Positions 8,235-17,052 of a stretch of DNA of 64,000 bases are shown here, one piece after another. The DNA is taken from positions 1,798,001 through 1,862,000 of the forward strand of contig NC_003228.3 in the NCBI RefSeq assembly GCF_000025985.1. Reading direction: 5' to 3'. This DNA is from Bacteroides fragilis NCTC 9343 (GTDB lineage Bacteria; Bacteroidota; Bacteroidia; Bacteroidales; Bacteroidaceae). Within the stretch, counting starts at the first letter, position 1. Every line of letters begins with the position of its first letter. A model generated the notes under the pieces. That model was given only the letters and a program-made list of their open reading frames with translations. It was not told where the DNA came from and did not search any database. A program made the position numbers and the translations under genes.

Positions 8235-8631
8235 TCATAATTCATTGTGCGTATTTTTGTGGATGGCGGGTTTGTGCTGTCTATTCTTTTCCACTTCTTC
8301 CCAAATGCTGCTGATATAGACTAATATTGAACTGATGGATAATGGTTTAAATACTCCGTTTTTAATATTTCCGATTAGTCTTTTTTCATTGATGTAGCGT
8401 GCGAGTGAAGCCTGACATGTATTGATATTTTGTATGTTCGCATCTTCTATGTAGGATTCTATCAACGCTTTGATAAGTTCTCCTTTATGCGAAATTATTC
8501 CACGTATCGGTATTCCTTTCTTTCTGCCTCTTGTTTCTTTAACTATTTCTGTATTAGATTGTTGCGCTTTGTTAATAGCGTTTTTTTACACTTTTGTCCA
8601 CAATCTGAAATAATCCTTTTTCTTTGTCCAT
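8235..8631 (-). pseudogene. Small unknown gene interrupted by a frameshift at an A7 tract
   Basis: An ATG at 8631 opens a frame (MDKEKGLFQIVDKSVKK) that stops after 19 codons, at 8572. Downstream of a run of seven A (plus-strand T, 8581-8587) the next frame stays open to 8235 and reads AINKAQQSNTEIVKETRGRKKG and onward for over 110 residues. With six A in the run the two parts join into one protein of about 131 residues. The downstream part has no ATG of its own (best start is a TTG at 8465), which supports a single broken gene. It could be a decayed gene, a sequencing error, or a slippage-controlled gene. The product is unknown; RGRKKG may be a basic DNA-binding patch. Confidence 0.6.
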
Positions 8632-8675
8632 AATTTCTTTTATTTTGTTAATAACTAAATGTTGTTAATTTGTTG

Positions 8676-8707
8676 CAAAGGTAGAAAGGAATCTATCGGT
8701 AGGCAAG
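8676..8707 (-). promoter_or_regulatory. Candidate fixed promoter of the leftward small-gene cluster
   Basis: Minus-strand TACCTTTG (8676-8683) fits TAnnTTTG, with CTTG (8704-8707) 20 nt upstream as an imperfect TTTG. Transcription would start about 38 nt before the ATG at 8631. This promoter lies outside the invertible segment and is therefore not switched. Confidence 0.5.
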
Positions 8708-8789
8708 TAAAGATGGAATTAAAGAGAAAATGAACGCTTCTGATTAGATAACTATTTGGTATATAGTATGATATTAATTGAAAAAGTGA

Positions 8790-8813
8790 GTGTTTCAATA
8801 GACGTTCGTTTAA
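8790..8813. repeat. Left inverted repeat of the invertible capsule promoter
   Basis: A 24-bp arm beginning GTGTTTCAATAGACGTTCGT. Its exact reverse complement is at 9001-9024. The inner part AGACGTTCGT fits the ARACGTWCGT core I recall for Mpi-inverted capsule promoters of B. fragilis. Confidence 0.9.
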
Positions 8814-9000
8814 TTGAACGCAAAGATAGGGGGTATTTTTAGAACTACAAAATGTTTAATAAAAAAAATGATTTTTCTCTTTTGATTGTTATCCCAATAT
8901 CTTAAACCACAGGTATTTATGAATTAACAAAAAACAGTTTATTATCTGTCTGATTTTGTTTTCTGTTCTCTTCTGATTTATATACAAAAATCATGTGTTT
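8814..9000 (-). promoter_or_regulatory. Invertible capsule promoter, present in the OFF orientation
   Basis: 187 bp between perfect 24-bp inverted repeats. On the minus strand it contains a textbook Bacteroides promoter: TTTG (complement of 8848-8851), a 19-nt spacer, and TATCTTTG (complement of 8821-8828). Transcription would start near the left repeat and run left, away from upxY. No TAnnTTTG box was found on the plus strand of the segment. Inversion, by an Mpi-type serine recombinase encoded elsewhere, would point the same promoter at upxY. The orientation may be mixed in the population; the assembly shows one state. Confidence 0.85.
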
Positions 9001-9024
9001 TTAAACGAACGTCTATTGAAACAC
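9001..9024. repeat. Right inverted repeat of the invertible capsule promoter
   Basis: 24 bp (TTAAACGAACGTCTATTGAA and four more bases), the exact reverse complement of 8790-8813. Confidence 0.9.
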
Positions 9025-9161
9025 TTTTTGTTTTCAATACCCTCGTTTAAAGGCTATTATAATAAATAACTATTTTCTGCCTCTCCTTCTGTGATAGTGG
9101 AGGGTCATTAAATAACATGGATGCACTGAATTTTTCATTAAAATCCGCATTACATAACTTG

Positions 9162-9189
9162 ACCGGGAGGTATGCTTCGCTACTCCGGT
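9162..9189 (+). promoter_or_regulatory. Leader hairpin upstream of upxY
   Basis: The RNA from ACCGG (9162) to CCGGT (9189) can fold on itself: ACCGG with CCGGT, then AG/GTA with TAC/T around two bulged G, with GC-ttc-GC at the tip. It lies in the 5' leader, 30 nt before the preferred upxY start. Leaders of this operon class are needed for UpxY antitermination, so a recruitment hairpin is possible. This is inference from position and shape. Confidence 0.4.
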
Positions 9190-9219
9190 GTCCCCAAAGA
9201 ACATCCTGACGTGAACGAC

Positions 9220-9810
9220 ATGACAACATCCGCATCTATCGAATCTTCGATGGAGCGTTCTCAATCCCTCCTGTCTTCTTCCGCTTTGAACTGGTATGCC
9301 TTGCGTATCACTTACGGGCGTGAACTGGCTTTGCAGGAGTACCTCAATTCGGAGGGGATCGAGAATTTCATCCCCATGCACTACGAATATACCATTAAAA
9401 ACGAGCGTCGGGTTCGTAAGCTTGTTCCCGCAGTTCATAATCTGGTTTTTGTCCGTTCCTCGCGTAGTTGTATCGATGCCATCAAAGAGAGCAAGGGCAC
9501 CACGCTTCCTATCCGTTACATTATGGACCGTGAATACCATCGTCCCATCATCGTTCCTGATTCTCAAATGCGTAATTTCATGGCGGTCTCTGCGAATTAT
9601 GATGAATCCCTGCTTTATTTCGAACCTTCCGAGTTGAACATCCGCAAGGGTACCCGTGTGCGTATCACCGGGGGGCTTTTCGAGGGGGTGGAGGGCGAGT
9701 TTGTCCGTGTCCGCAATGACCGTCGTGTCGTAGTCACCATTGAAGGAGTCATGGCTGTCGCCACCACTTTTGTCCATCCTTCATTGGTCGAACCTGTCAT
9801 CGAAAAATAA
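9220..9810 (+). CDS. upxY: Capsule operon antiterminator UpxY (NusG/RfaH-like)
   Basis: 196 residues from the ATG at 9220; the frame is open back to an ATG at 9172, but the family's conserved region starts only at WYALRITYGRELALQEYL. The N-terminal NusG domain holds that motif plus ENFIPMHYEY and LVPAVHNLVFVR. The C-terminal KOW domain reads KGTRVRITGGLFEGVEGEFV. UpxY proteins act on their own capsule operon, letting RNA polymerase pass early termination in the leader. It is first in the operon, directly behind the invertible promoter, and 11 bp before upxZ. The residues before WYAL are longer than usual, so a later start such as 9250 is possible. Confidence 0.93.
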   Translation: MTTSASIESSMERSQSLLSSSALNWYALRITYGRELALQEYLNSEGIENFIPMHYEYTIKNERRVRKLVPAVHNLVFVRSSRSCIDAIKESKGTTLPIRYIMDREYHRPIIVPDSQMRNFMAVSANYDESLLYFEPSELNIRKGTRVRITGGLFEGVEGEFVRVRNDRRVVVTIEGVMAVATTFVHPSLVEPVIEK

Positions 9811-9821
9811 CATAAAAAGAT

Positions 9822-10304
9822 ATGAACTATTTAGAATCCGAAATCTCCGCCCTTTATGCTTCTGCCCATGAACTTTGCTACTTAGGCATGGACGGTCGGC
9901 CGATCTACAGTGATCAATTCACCCGTCTGAATCGTGATGTTTTTTCTCAGGCTAATGCCTTGTACGACAAGCGTGGCAATAGTCATGAAGAAGAGGCCCG
10001 GTTGTGCCTGTCGCTCCTGATGGGATATAATGCGACTCTCTATAATAACGGTGACAAGGAGGAACGTATTCAGCATATTCTGGATCGTTGCTGGGATGTA
10101 CTGGAACATCTGCCTGCTTCTCTGTTGAAAGTTCAACTGTTAGTTTATTGTTACGGAGAGGTTTTCGACGAGGAATTGGCCCGGGAAGCTCAAGCTATCA
10201 TCGATACGTGGCAGGACAGAAAGTTGTCGGAAGAGGAGCGTGAGGTGGTAGAACGCCTGAAGGATGTGCAAGAGAATCCGTATCCTTGGAGTGAGGTGGA
10301 GTGA
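9822..10304 (+). CDS. upxZ: Capsule operon cross-inhibitor UpxZ
   Basis: 160 residues, acidic and largely helical ([50 protein letters not shown]). UpxZ proteins block the UpxY antiterminators of other capsule loci in the same cell, so that one capsule dominates. The identification rests on the family pattern together with its place immediately after upxY. No transmembrane or DNA-binding motif is visible. The operon continues to rmlA 32 bp downstream. Confidence 0.9.
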   Translation: MNYLESEISALYASAHELCYLGMDGRPIYSDQFTRLNRDVFSQANALYDKRGNSHEEEARLCLSLLMGYNATLYNNGDKEERIQHILDRCWDVLEHLPASLLKVQLLVYCYGEVFDEELAREAQAIIDTWQDRKLSEEEREVVERLKDVQENPYPWSEVE

Positions 10305-10336
10305 TATGTTTGTATAGTAATTTAATAAGTATATTG

Positions 10337-11227
10337 ATGAAAGGTATTGTCTTGGCCGGTGGTTCGGGCACTCGCTTATATCCGATCACCAAAGGAGTCA
10401 GTAAGCAGTTGCTTCCGATATTTGATAAGCCGATGATCTATTATCCTATCTCTGTACTTATGTTGGCAGGGATTCGTGAAATATTGATTATCTCCACTCC
10501 TTATGACTTACCCGGCTTTCAACGTTTGCTGGGTGACGGTTCTGACTTTGGAGTACGTTTTGAGTACGCCGAGCAACCTTCTCCCGACGGCTTGGCACAG
10601 GCATTTATTATTGGTGAGAAGTTTATAGGCAATGATTCTGTATGCCTGGTTCTTGGCGATAATATCTTTTATGGGCAAAGTTTTACCCGTATGCTGCGTG
10701 AAGCAGTCCATACAGCCGAATCGGAGAACAAAGCAACTGTTTTTGGTTATTGGGTAAGCGATCCCGAACGCTATGGTGTAGCGGAGTTTGACAAGGCTGG
10801 GAATGTTCTCAGTATCGAAGAGAAACCTGAGGTCCCTAAGTCCAATTATGCCGTTGTGGGTCTTTATTTTTATCCCAATAAGGTGGTGGAAGTAGCCAAG
10901 AGTATTCAGCCTTCCCCTCGTGGAGAATTGGAAATCACGACGGTCAATCAATGGTTTCTGTCCGATCGGGAACTGAAGGTCCAGCTTTTAGGGCGGGGTT
11001 TCGCCTGGTTGGATACAGGCACTCATGATTCTTTGTCCGAAGCAAGTACATTTATCGAGGTTATTGAAAAGCGCCAAGGGTTGAAAATAGCATGTCTGGA
11101 AGGCATTGCACTTCGTCAAGGGTGGATTAATTCTGATAAAATGAAGAAATTGGCTCAGCCTATGTCGAAAAACCAATATGGGCAGTACCTTTTGAAAGTA
11201 ATTGATGAATTAGCTGCAGACCAATAA
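10337..11227 (+). CDS. rmlA: Glucose-1-phosphate thymidylyltransferase RmlA
   Basis: 296 residues from the ATG at 10337 (an upstream in-frame start at 10301 overlaps upxZ and precedes the conserved start). It catalyses dTTP + glucose-1-phosphate to dTDP-glucose. Visible motifs are GGSGTRLYP at residues 8-16 (nucleotide-binding loop), [23 protein letters not shown] (metal-binding Asp), [19 protein letters not shown], and [14 protein letters not shown]. Length and motifs match the short RmlA class. The stop overlaps the rmlC start (ATAATGA region). rmlB and rmlD are not in this operon. Confidence 0.96.
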   Translation: MKGIVLAGGSGTRLYPITKGVSKQLLPIFDKPMIYYPISVLMLAGIREILIISTPYDLPGFQRLLGDGSDFGVRFEYAEQPSPDGLAQAFIIGEKFIGNDSVCLVLGDNIFYGQSFTRMLREAVHTAESENKATVFGYWVSDPERYGVAEFDKAGNVLSIEEKPEVPKSNYAVVGLYFYPNKVVEVAKSIQPSPRGELEITTVNQWFLSDRELKVQLLGRGFAWLDTGTHDSLSEASTFIEVIEKRQGLKIACLEGIALRQGWINSDKMKKLAQPMSKNQYGQYLLKVIDELAADQ

Positions 11228-11802
11228 TGAATATAATAGAAACTGATATAAAGGGCCTTGTGATTATTGAACCTCGTTTGTTTCGTGATGAACGCGGTTA
11301 TTTCTTTGAATCTTTTAATCAAAATGTGTTTATAGAGAAAGTTTGTAAAACGATGTTTGTCCAGGATAATGAATCTAAGTCGAGTTATGGAGTGATTCGT
11401 GGTCTGCATTTTCAGAAACCACCTTTTGCACAAAGTAAGTTGGTCCGGGTTGTGAAAGGCTCTGTTCTTGATGTAGCTGTCGATATCCGCAAAGGCTCTC
11501 CCACATTTGGAAAACATGTTTCGGTTGAATTGACAGAGGATAATCATCGTCAGTTTTTTATTCCCCGTGGCTTTGCTCATGGCTTTTCTGTTTTAAGTGA
11601 AGAAGTGGTTTTTCAATATAAATGCGATAATTTTTATGCTCCTCAGTGTGAAGGAGCTATTGCTTGGAACGATCCTGATTTAGGTATTGATTGGAAAATA
11701 CCAATGGAGGAAGTCATTTTGTCAGAGAAGGATTCTTGCCATTCAGCCTTAAAAGATGCCGCCTGGTTATTTGATTATTATGATAAACAAGATATGCTCT
11801 AA
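11227..11802 (+). CDS. rmlC: dTDP-4-dehydrorhamnose 3,5-epimerase RmlC
   Basis: 191 residues, the usual size of a cupin-fold RmlC. RGYFFESFNQ (substrate loop), FVQDNESKSSYGVIRGLHFQ with catalytic His61, and FIPRGFAHGFSVLSE are all present. It epimerises C3 and C5 of dTDP-4-keto-6-deoxyglucose on the way to dTDP-rhamnose. It directly follows rmlA with a one-base stop/start overlap. Supply of its substrate requires RmlB from elsewhere in the genome. Confidence 0.95.
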   Translation: MNIIETDIKGLVIIEPRLFRDERGYFFESFNQNVFIEKVCKTMFVQDNESKSSYGVIRGLHFQKPPFAQSKLVRVVKGSVLDVAVDIRKGSPTFGKHVSVELTEDNHRQFFIPRGFAHGFSVLSEEVVFQYKCDNFYAPQCEGAIAWNDPDLGIDWKIPMEEVILSEKDSCHSALKDAAWLFDYYDKQDML

Positions 11803-11822
11803 GGCGGACATTGACAATTAAT

Positions 11823-12212
11823 ATGTTTTTAAATGAGTTAAAAGACATAGCTTGGCAGTCTGCTCAGATTGTGGAAGAGTATAATCCTGCTCGCATTCGT
11901 AAAGATGCCTGTGGAGCTTGGATTGCCTATGCTGATTTTAATAATCGCAATAGCCTCTTTGGATGGGAATTGGATCATATTTATCCTGTTTCGCGTCTAA
12001 AGTTGCAGAATGTACCGGAGGAACTGTGGGATAATCCGTTAAATATTCGTGCTTTTCATTGGCAGAACAATCAGAGTAAAGGTAATTCTTATCCTATGTA
12101 TACGGCTGTTGTTTCAGATGAAGGTGCAACCAATATGAAATGTGAAGCTGTTTATTTGGTGAATGAAGCATTACAATACAGCCTTCGCAAACTTTTTAAA
12201 ATAACCGAATAA
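11823..12212 (+). CDS. HNH-nuclease-like protein inside the capsule operon
   Basis: 129 residues from the ATG at 11823 (a TTG four codons earlier is the other option). The core has an HNH layout: WELDHIYPVSRL with D51-H52, then NPLNIRAFHWQNNQSKGNS with N74, H79, N83 and K86. His replaces the usual Cys at the 'C...N..K' step. HNH folds bind a metal and nick DNA or RNA, but such proteins in polysaccharide operons have no established role that I know. It sits in the middle of the operon between rmlC and ugd, with tight spacing, so it is co-transcribed. Activity is inferred, not shown. Confidence 0.7.
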   Translation: MFLNELKDIAWQSAQIVEEYNPARIRKDACGAWIAYADFNNRNSLFGWELDHIYPVSRLKLQNVPEELWDNPLNIRAFHWQNNQSKGNSYPMYTAVVSDEGATNMKCEAVYLVNEALQYSLRKLFKITE

Positions 12213-12231
12213 TCATTATTTATTATAGCTT

Positions 12232-13548
12232 ATGAATATTGCAATAGTAGGTACAGGCTATGTTGGGCTTGTATCAGGAACTTGCTTTTCCGAAATGGGT
12301 ATCAATGTTACTTGCGTGGATGTAGATGAAAAAAAAATCCAGAAACTTCAGGATGGTGTTATGCCTATCTATGAACCGGGGTTGGATGAATTGGTGGAGC
12401 GCAATGTCAAAGCCGGACGGCTCCATTTTACCACCGATTTAACTACTTGCCTGGATGAAGTGGAAATTATTTTCAGTGCGGTAGGTACTCCGCCGGATGA
12501 AGATGGCAGTGCCGATTTGAAGTATGTTTTGGAAGTGGCCCGTACAGTAGGGCGCAATATAACAAAACATATTGTTTTGGTTACAAAGAGTACTGTTCCT
12601 GTAGGTACGGCAAAGAAAGTTCGTGGGGTTATTCAGGAGGAGCTTGACAGGCGGGGTGTGAACATCGAATTTGACGTGGCATCCAATCCCGAATTTTTGA
12701 AAGAAGGAGCTGCCATTAAAGATTTTATGGCGCCCGATCGGGTAGTAGTCGGTGTTGAAAGTGCAAAGGCAAAAAAAATAATGGAGAGACTTTACCGTCC
12801 GTTTACCTTGAACGGTTATCCTATCCTGATGATGGATGTTGCTTCTGCTGAAATGACAAAATATGCTGCCAATGCTATGCTTGCCACACGTATCAGTTTC
12901 ATGAATGATATAGCTAACCTTTGTGAACGTGTTGGCGCTAATGTTGACAATGTTCGCAAGGGCATGGGGGCGGATTCCCGTATTGGAAGTCGTTTCCTCT
13001 ATGCCGGATGCGGCTATGGGGGATCTTGCTTTCCGAAAGACGTAAAAGCATTGGTTCATACCGGTATTCAGAATGGTTACCATATGCAGGTGATTGAAGC
13101 GGTTGAGGCAGTGAATGAAAAGCAAAAAAGCATTGTCTTTGATAAATTGCTGAATGCTTTTGGAGGAAACCTGCAGGACAAAACTGTTGCTATGTGGGGA
13201 TTGTCGTTTAAGCCTGAAACTGATGATATGCGTGAGGCCCCGGCGTTAGTTGTTATTGAAAAACTGTTGCAGGCTGGTGCTATCGTGAAAGTTTTTGATC
13301 CGGTTGCAATGGAAGAAACGGAACGCCGTATCGGCAAGCAGGTAATTTATTGCAAAGACATGTATGAGGCTGTGATAGATGCTGATGCCATTGCCTTGAT
13401 GACGGAGTGGAAACAGTTCCGCATGCCAAGTTGGGCAATCATCCGTAAAGCGATGAAGAATTTTGTTGTAGTGGATGGTCGTAACATTTATGATGGTGAA
13501 GAGTTGAAAGAGTTAGGTTTTACATATTCTCGTATCGGACAAAAATAA
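12232..13548 (+). CDS. ugd: UDP-glucose 6-dehydrogenase
   Basis: 438 residues. It oxidises UDP-glucose to UDP-glucuronate in two NAD-dependent steps. Seen: the Rossmann loop [10 protein letters not shown] (residues 6-15), [20 protein letters not shown], the catalytic Cys266 in [10 protein letters not shown], and the C-terminal UDP-binding domain ([24 protein letters not shown]). Length and order match the UDP-glucose/GDP-mannose dehydrogenase family. The next gene uses its product, so the two form a UDP-sugar branch of the capsule operon. Confidence 0.96.
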   Translation: MNIAIVGTGYVGLVSGTCFSEMGINVTCVDVDEKKIQKLQDGVMPIYEPGLDELVERNVKAGRLHFTTDLTTCLDEVEIIFSAVGTPPDEDGSADLKYVLEVARTVGRNITKHIVLVTKSTVPVGTAKKVRGVIQEELDRRGVNIEFDVASNPEFLKEGAAIKDFMAPDRVVVGVESAKAKKIMERLYRPFTLNGYPILMMDVASAEMTKYAANAMLATRISFMNDIANLCERVGANVDNVRKGMGADSRIGSRFLYAGCGYGGSCFPKDVKALVHTGIQNGYHMQVIEAVEAVNEKQKSIVFDKLLNAFGGNLQDKTVAMWGLSFKPETDDMREAPALVVIEKLLQAGAIVKVFDPVAMEETERRIGKQVIYCKDMYEAVIDADAIALMTEWKQFRMPSWAIIRKAMKNFVVVDGRNIYDGEELKELGFTYSRIGQK

Positions 13549-13557
13549 AAAACTTTG

Positions 13558-14499
13558 ATGAAACGAATTTTAGTAACGGGTGGTGCCGGATTCATAGGTT
13601 CCCATCTTTGTGAGCGTTTGCTCAATGAGGGTAATGATGTTATCTGTTTAGATAATTATTTTACAGGGAGTAAAGACAATATTCGTCATCTTCTGGATAA
13701 TCATAATTTTGAGTTAGTCCGCCATGACGTGACTACTCCTTATTATGCGGAAGTGGATGAAATTTATAATTTGGCTTGTCCGGCTTCTCCTCCCCACTAT
13801 CAATATAACCCGATTAAGACCATGAAGACTTCTATTTATGGTGCCATGAATATGTTAGGATTGGCTAAACGTACGAGGGCTAAGATTCTTCAAGCTTCTA
13901 CAAGTGAAGTTTATGGCGATCCTTCCATTCATCCACAGGTTGAGGCTTATTGGGGAAATGTGAATCCTATCGGCATCCGCTCTTGCTATGATGAAGGTAA
14001 ACGTGCTTCGGAAACCTTATTCATGGATTATCATCGTCAGAATGGGGTACGTATAAAGATTATTCGTATTTTTAATACCTATGGTCCTCGAATGAACCCG
14101 AATGACGGGCGTGTGGTGTCTAACTTTATTGTTCAGGCTTTAAGGAATCAGGATATTACAATTTACGGTAATGGTAGCCAGACCCGTAGTTTTCAATATG
14201 TGGATGATTTGATTGAAGCAATGACCCGGATGATGGCTACGAATGATAGTTTTATCGGTCCGGTCAATACAGGTAATCCAAGTGAATTTACGATGCTTGA
14301 ATTAGCTCAAAAAGTAATAGACTTAACTAATTCAAAATCTAAAATTGTTTTTTGTCCGTTGCCAAGTGATGATCCTAAACAGCGCAAACCGGATATAAGT
14401 CTGGCAAAAGAAAAGCTGGCAGGGTGGGAACCTCAAATAAAGCTTGAAGAAGGACTGAAGAAAACGATTGCATATTTTGAGCAGAAAATAGATGAGTGA
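13558..14499 (+). CDS. UDP-glucuronate decarboxylase (UDP-xylose synthase)
   Basis: 313 residues from the ATG at 13558 (the TTG three bases earlier is less likely). An extended short-chain dehydrogenase: [10 protein letters not shown] (NAD loop), [20 protein letters not shown] (diagnostic of UDP-xylose synthases), STSEVYGDP, and catalytic Y144 and K148 in [11 protein letters not shown], followed by [15 protein letters not shown]. It converts UDP-glucuronate to UDP-xylose via a 4-keto intermediate. It follows ugd at 9 bp, giving a complete UDP-glucose to UDP-xylose route. The product or its keto form is probably polymerised in the capsule. Confidence 0.93.
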   Translation: MKRILVTGGAGFIGSHLCERLLNEGNDVICLDNYFTGSKDNIRHLLDNHNFELVRHDVTTPYYAEVDEIYNLACPASPPHYQYNPIKTMKTSIYGAMNMLGLAKRTRAKILQASTSEVYGDPSIHPQVEAYWGNVNPIGIRSCYDEGKRASETLFMDYHRQNGVRIKIIRIFNTYGPRMNPNDGRVVSNFIVQALRNQDITIYGNGSQTRSFQYVDDLIEAMTRMMATNDSFIGPVNTGNPSEFTMLELAQKVIDLTNSKSKIVFCPLPSDDPKQRKPDISLAKEKLAGWEPQIKLEEGLKKTIAYFEQKIDE

Positions 14500-15931
14500 G
14501 TCTTTAAAACATCAAGCCGTTAAAGGTATGGTGTGGAGCGCTGTAGAACGATTCTCTGTTCAAGGTGTTCAGTTTATTCTTGGTATTATTATTGCCCGTT
14601 TGGTTTCTCCTTCTGAATATGGATTGATAGCTATGTTGGGGATATTCCTCGCTATAGCACAGACTTTTATAGATAGTGGTTTTTCGAGTGCATTGATTCA
14701 GAAAAAAGATAGGACGGATATAGATTATTCTACAGCGTTTTATTTCAATCTTGCTATAGCTGTTATTGTTTATGGCATTCTGTTTTTAACTGCTCCACTT
14801 ATTGCAGATTTCTATGAAGAATCGCAGTTGGAGGTTATTACAAAATGGATTGGACTAAATTTAATAATATCAGGATTTTCTATCGTTCAGCGTGCGAAGC
14901 TTACTGTGAAACTTGACTTTAAAACACAAGCTAAAGCCTCGTTGCTTGCAGTCCTGTTTAGTGGAGTAGTAGGAGTTGTATTGGCATATAAAGGATTTGG
15001 CGTATGGGCATTGGTGATACAAGCATTATTAAATAATTTATTAGATACGTTGTTGCTGTGGATTTGCACTAAATGGATGCCATCATTTGTATTCTCGTGG
15101 AATTCTTTTAAAACTTTGTTTTCATTTGGATCAAAACTTCTTTTATCTGGTTTATTGCATACTGTTTATATTAATTTATATAGCTTGGTTATTGGTCGGA
15201 AATATTCGGCTACAGATGTTGGATATTATAATCGTGCTTATTCTTTAGCACAGTTTCCTTCAATAAATATTGTGGGCATTATTACTAGGGTTATTTACCC
15301 GGTGCAATGTGAAATGCAAGGTGATGATGAACAATTAAATAGATCTTTTATTCAGTATCTTCGTATATCTTGTTACATCATTTTTCCATTAATGGTTGGC
15401 CTGTCAGTATTGGCAAAACCCTTGGTTCTTGTATTATTGACAGAGAAATGGTTGCCCATGTCAGATTTGCTTTCTATTCTTTGTATTGCCTATATGTGGT
15501 ATCCCATGATGGTTATTAATAATCAAATATTAAACGTAAAAGGGCGTGCTGATTATTTTTTGAAAGCTGAGATCATAAAAAAAATATTGGCTATAGGAAT
15601 TTTAGTGACAACAATTCCATTTGGAATAAAAATACTTTGCTTAGGCGTTTTATTGTATAATCTTTTAGATGTCATTATTATAATATACTTTGCAAAGAAA
15701 GTTGTATTGACAGGGTATTTTCAACAGATAAAGTCGGTACTTCCTCTCTTAATGTTATCTTTAGGCATGGGAGGATGTACTTATATTTTTATGCATTTAT
15801 TTACTAATCCATGGATTCAGCTTTTTATAGGTATTCTTATTGGGCCTATTTCATATTTTATATTTAGTTGTTTTTTCCGTATAAGAGAATTTAAACTTGT
15901 TTTATCTATTGTAAAAAGAAATAGATTGTGA
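14492..15931 (+). CDS. wzx: Polysaccharide unit flippase (Wzx-like, MOP/PST family)
   Basis: 479 residues with about 14 predicted membrane segments. The N terminus ([39 protein letters not shown]) is typical of the PST branch of the MOP exporters. It would flip undecaprenyl-linked repeat units across the inner membrane. The start overlaps the previous stop by 8 bp. From here to about 22 kb the base composition drops to strongly AT-rich and stays so through the glycosyltransferases, as usual for exchanged capsule cores. Confidence 0.9.
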   Translation: MSESLKHQAVKGMVWSAVERFSVQGVQFILGIIIARLVSPSEYGLIAMLGIFLAIAQTFIDSGFSSALIQKKDRTDIDYSTAFYFNLAIAVIVYGILFLTAPLIADFYEESQLEVITKWIGLNLIISGFSIVQRAKLTVKLDFKTQAKASLLAVLFSGVVGVVLAYKGFGVWALVIQALLNNLLDTLLLWICTKWMPSFVFSWNSFKTLFSFGSKLLLSGLLHTVYINLYSLVIGRKYSATDVGYYNRAYSLAQFPSINIVGIITRVIYPVQCEMQGDDEQLNRSFIQYLRISCYIIFPLMVGLSVLAKPLVLVLLTEKWLPMSDLLSILCIAYMWYPMMVINNQILNVKGRADYFLKAEIIKKILAIGILVTTIPFGIKILCLGVLLYNLLDVIIIIYFAKKVVLTGYFQQIKSVLPLLMLSLGMGGCTYIFMHLFTNPWIQLFIGILIGPISYFIFSCFFRIREFKLVLSIVKRNRL

Positions 15932-15934
15932 AGT

Positions 15935-16120
15935 ATGAGTACATTGGCTATGGCAGTATATAATGTTAAAAGGTATATTGAACAAGTTTTACTATCAGCA
16001 TTGAATCAAGTTTTTGAGAGTGTTGAATGTCTTATAAATAATAAGAAGATAGTACGAAGATTATTTAAATATATGGTGGAGAGGGGAAAACTTGTATGTA
16101 TAATTAAATCTGGAATTTAG
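15935..16120 (+). pseudogene. Remnant of a family 2 glycosyltransferase
   Basis: 61 codons. The first ~35 (MAVYNVKRYIEQVLLSALNQ followed by VFESVECLI) match the start of GT2 enzymes (vPVYNve.YieecllSAlnQtfesiE.li). The reading then jumps to a tail (KKIVRRLFKYMVERGKL) that resembles a GT2 C terminus. The DDGS/DxD catalytic region and about 200 residues are missing, so an internal deletion joined the ends. It lies between the flippase and an intact GT8 gene and cannot be an enzyme. Confidence 0.65.
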
Positions 16121-16125
16121 TAATT

Positions 16126-17052
16126 ATGGATATAGTGCATTGTATAGATAATAGTTATGTCGCTCAATGTGGAGTAACTATAACTTCTGTTTGTGTGAAT
16201 AATGTAAATGAAGTAATTCTATTTCATATATTGACAACTAACTTATCGATCTTCAATCGAGAAATGTTAAAAAAAATAGTGGATAAGTATAGACAAAAAA
16301 TAATATTTTATAATGTAGATGAGTATCTTTTGAATAAATGTCCTCTACGTGAAGGAGATCATGTTAGCTTAGCCACTTATTTTAGAATTCTGATGCCGGA
16401 TATTTTGCCTAAGAGTTTAAATAAAGTTTTGTATCTAGATTGTGATTTAGTTGTTTGCAAGAATATCAAACGTTTATGGGATACAGATATTTCAACCCAT
16501 TCATTAGGAGCTGTGTACGATGGAGGCACAGATGATATTCGAACTTATAATCGCTTGAAATACGATATTCGACAAGGGTATTTTAATGCAGGCGTTCTAT
16601 TGGTTAATTTGGCATATTGGCGTGAATTTCATATTTCTAATAAGTTGTTAAAGTTTATAGAGCAATATCCTGAGCGTTTAATGTTTTGGGATCAAGATGC
16701 TTTAAATAGTGTTTTGATTCAAACGACTAAAATTTTACCTTTTAAATATAATATGTTAGATGCATTTTATACAAAGGAATTAGCTTTACGAGAAGAGTAC
16801 TTGTTTGAAATAGAAGGAGCATTGTGCGATCCTACTATTCTTCATTTTTCATCTCCTAATAAACCTTGGCTCAAAACATGCGATCATCCTTTGAAATCTT
16901 TCTTTTTTGAATATTTGAAAAGAACATCTTGGAATGATAAATTCCCAATATATCCATTTAATATGAGTCTCAAAAGTCGTTTATGTTTGTTTTTGTGGAA
17001 TAAGGGGATTGTACTTAGTAGAAAAGAATTAAAATATCGTGAATTGTCATGA
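16126..17052 (+). CDS. Family 8 glycosyltransferase
   Basis: 308 residues. MDIVHCIDNSYVAQCGVTI is the usual N terminus of GT8 retaining transferases. The metal-binding DxD is D105-C-D107 in LYLDCDLVV. Further conserved blocks are YFNAGVLLVNLAYWR (GT8 'NAGV.l.nl..WR'), WDQDALNSVL, and HFSSPNKPW with the C-terminal His. It would add a hexose from a UDP-sugar to the lipid-linked unit at the cytoplasmic face. The stop overlaps the next start by 4 bp. Confidence 0.9.
   Translation: MDIVHCIDNSYVAQCGVTITSVCVNNVNEVILFHILTTNLSIFNREMLKKIVDKYRQKIIFYNVDEYLLNKCPLREGDHVSLATYFRILMPDILPKSLNKVLYLDCDLVVCKNIKRLWDTDISTHSLGAVYDGGTDDIRTYNRLKYDIRQGYFNAGVLLVNLAYWREFHISNKLLKFIEQYPERLMFWDQDALNSVLIQTTKILPFKYNMLDAFYTKELALREEYLFEIEGALCDPTILHFSSPNKPWLKTCDHPLKSFFFEYLKRTSWNDKFPIYPFNMSLKSRLCLFLWNKGIVLSRKELKYRELS

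Noticed and set aside
8790..9024. The paired repeats as a simple terminator hairpin
   Set aside because: The arms are 187 bp apart, perfectly matched, and enclose a complete promoter, which fits an invertible segment and not a terminator.
9172..9219. The upstream ATG at 9172 as the upxY start
   Set aside because: It lies in the leader hairpin with a ribosome site only one base away, and the added residues do not belong to the family; 9220 is preferred.
9070..9777. A 235-codon minus-strand frame opposite upxY
   Set aside because: It is the antisense shadow of upxY, which has clear NusG and KOW motifs.
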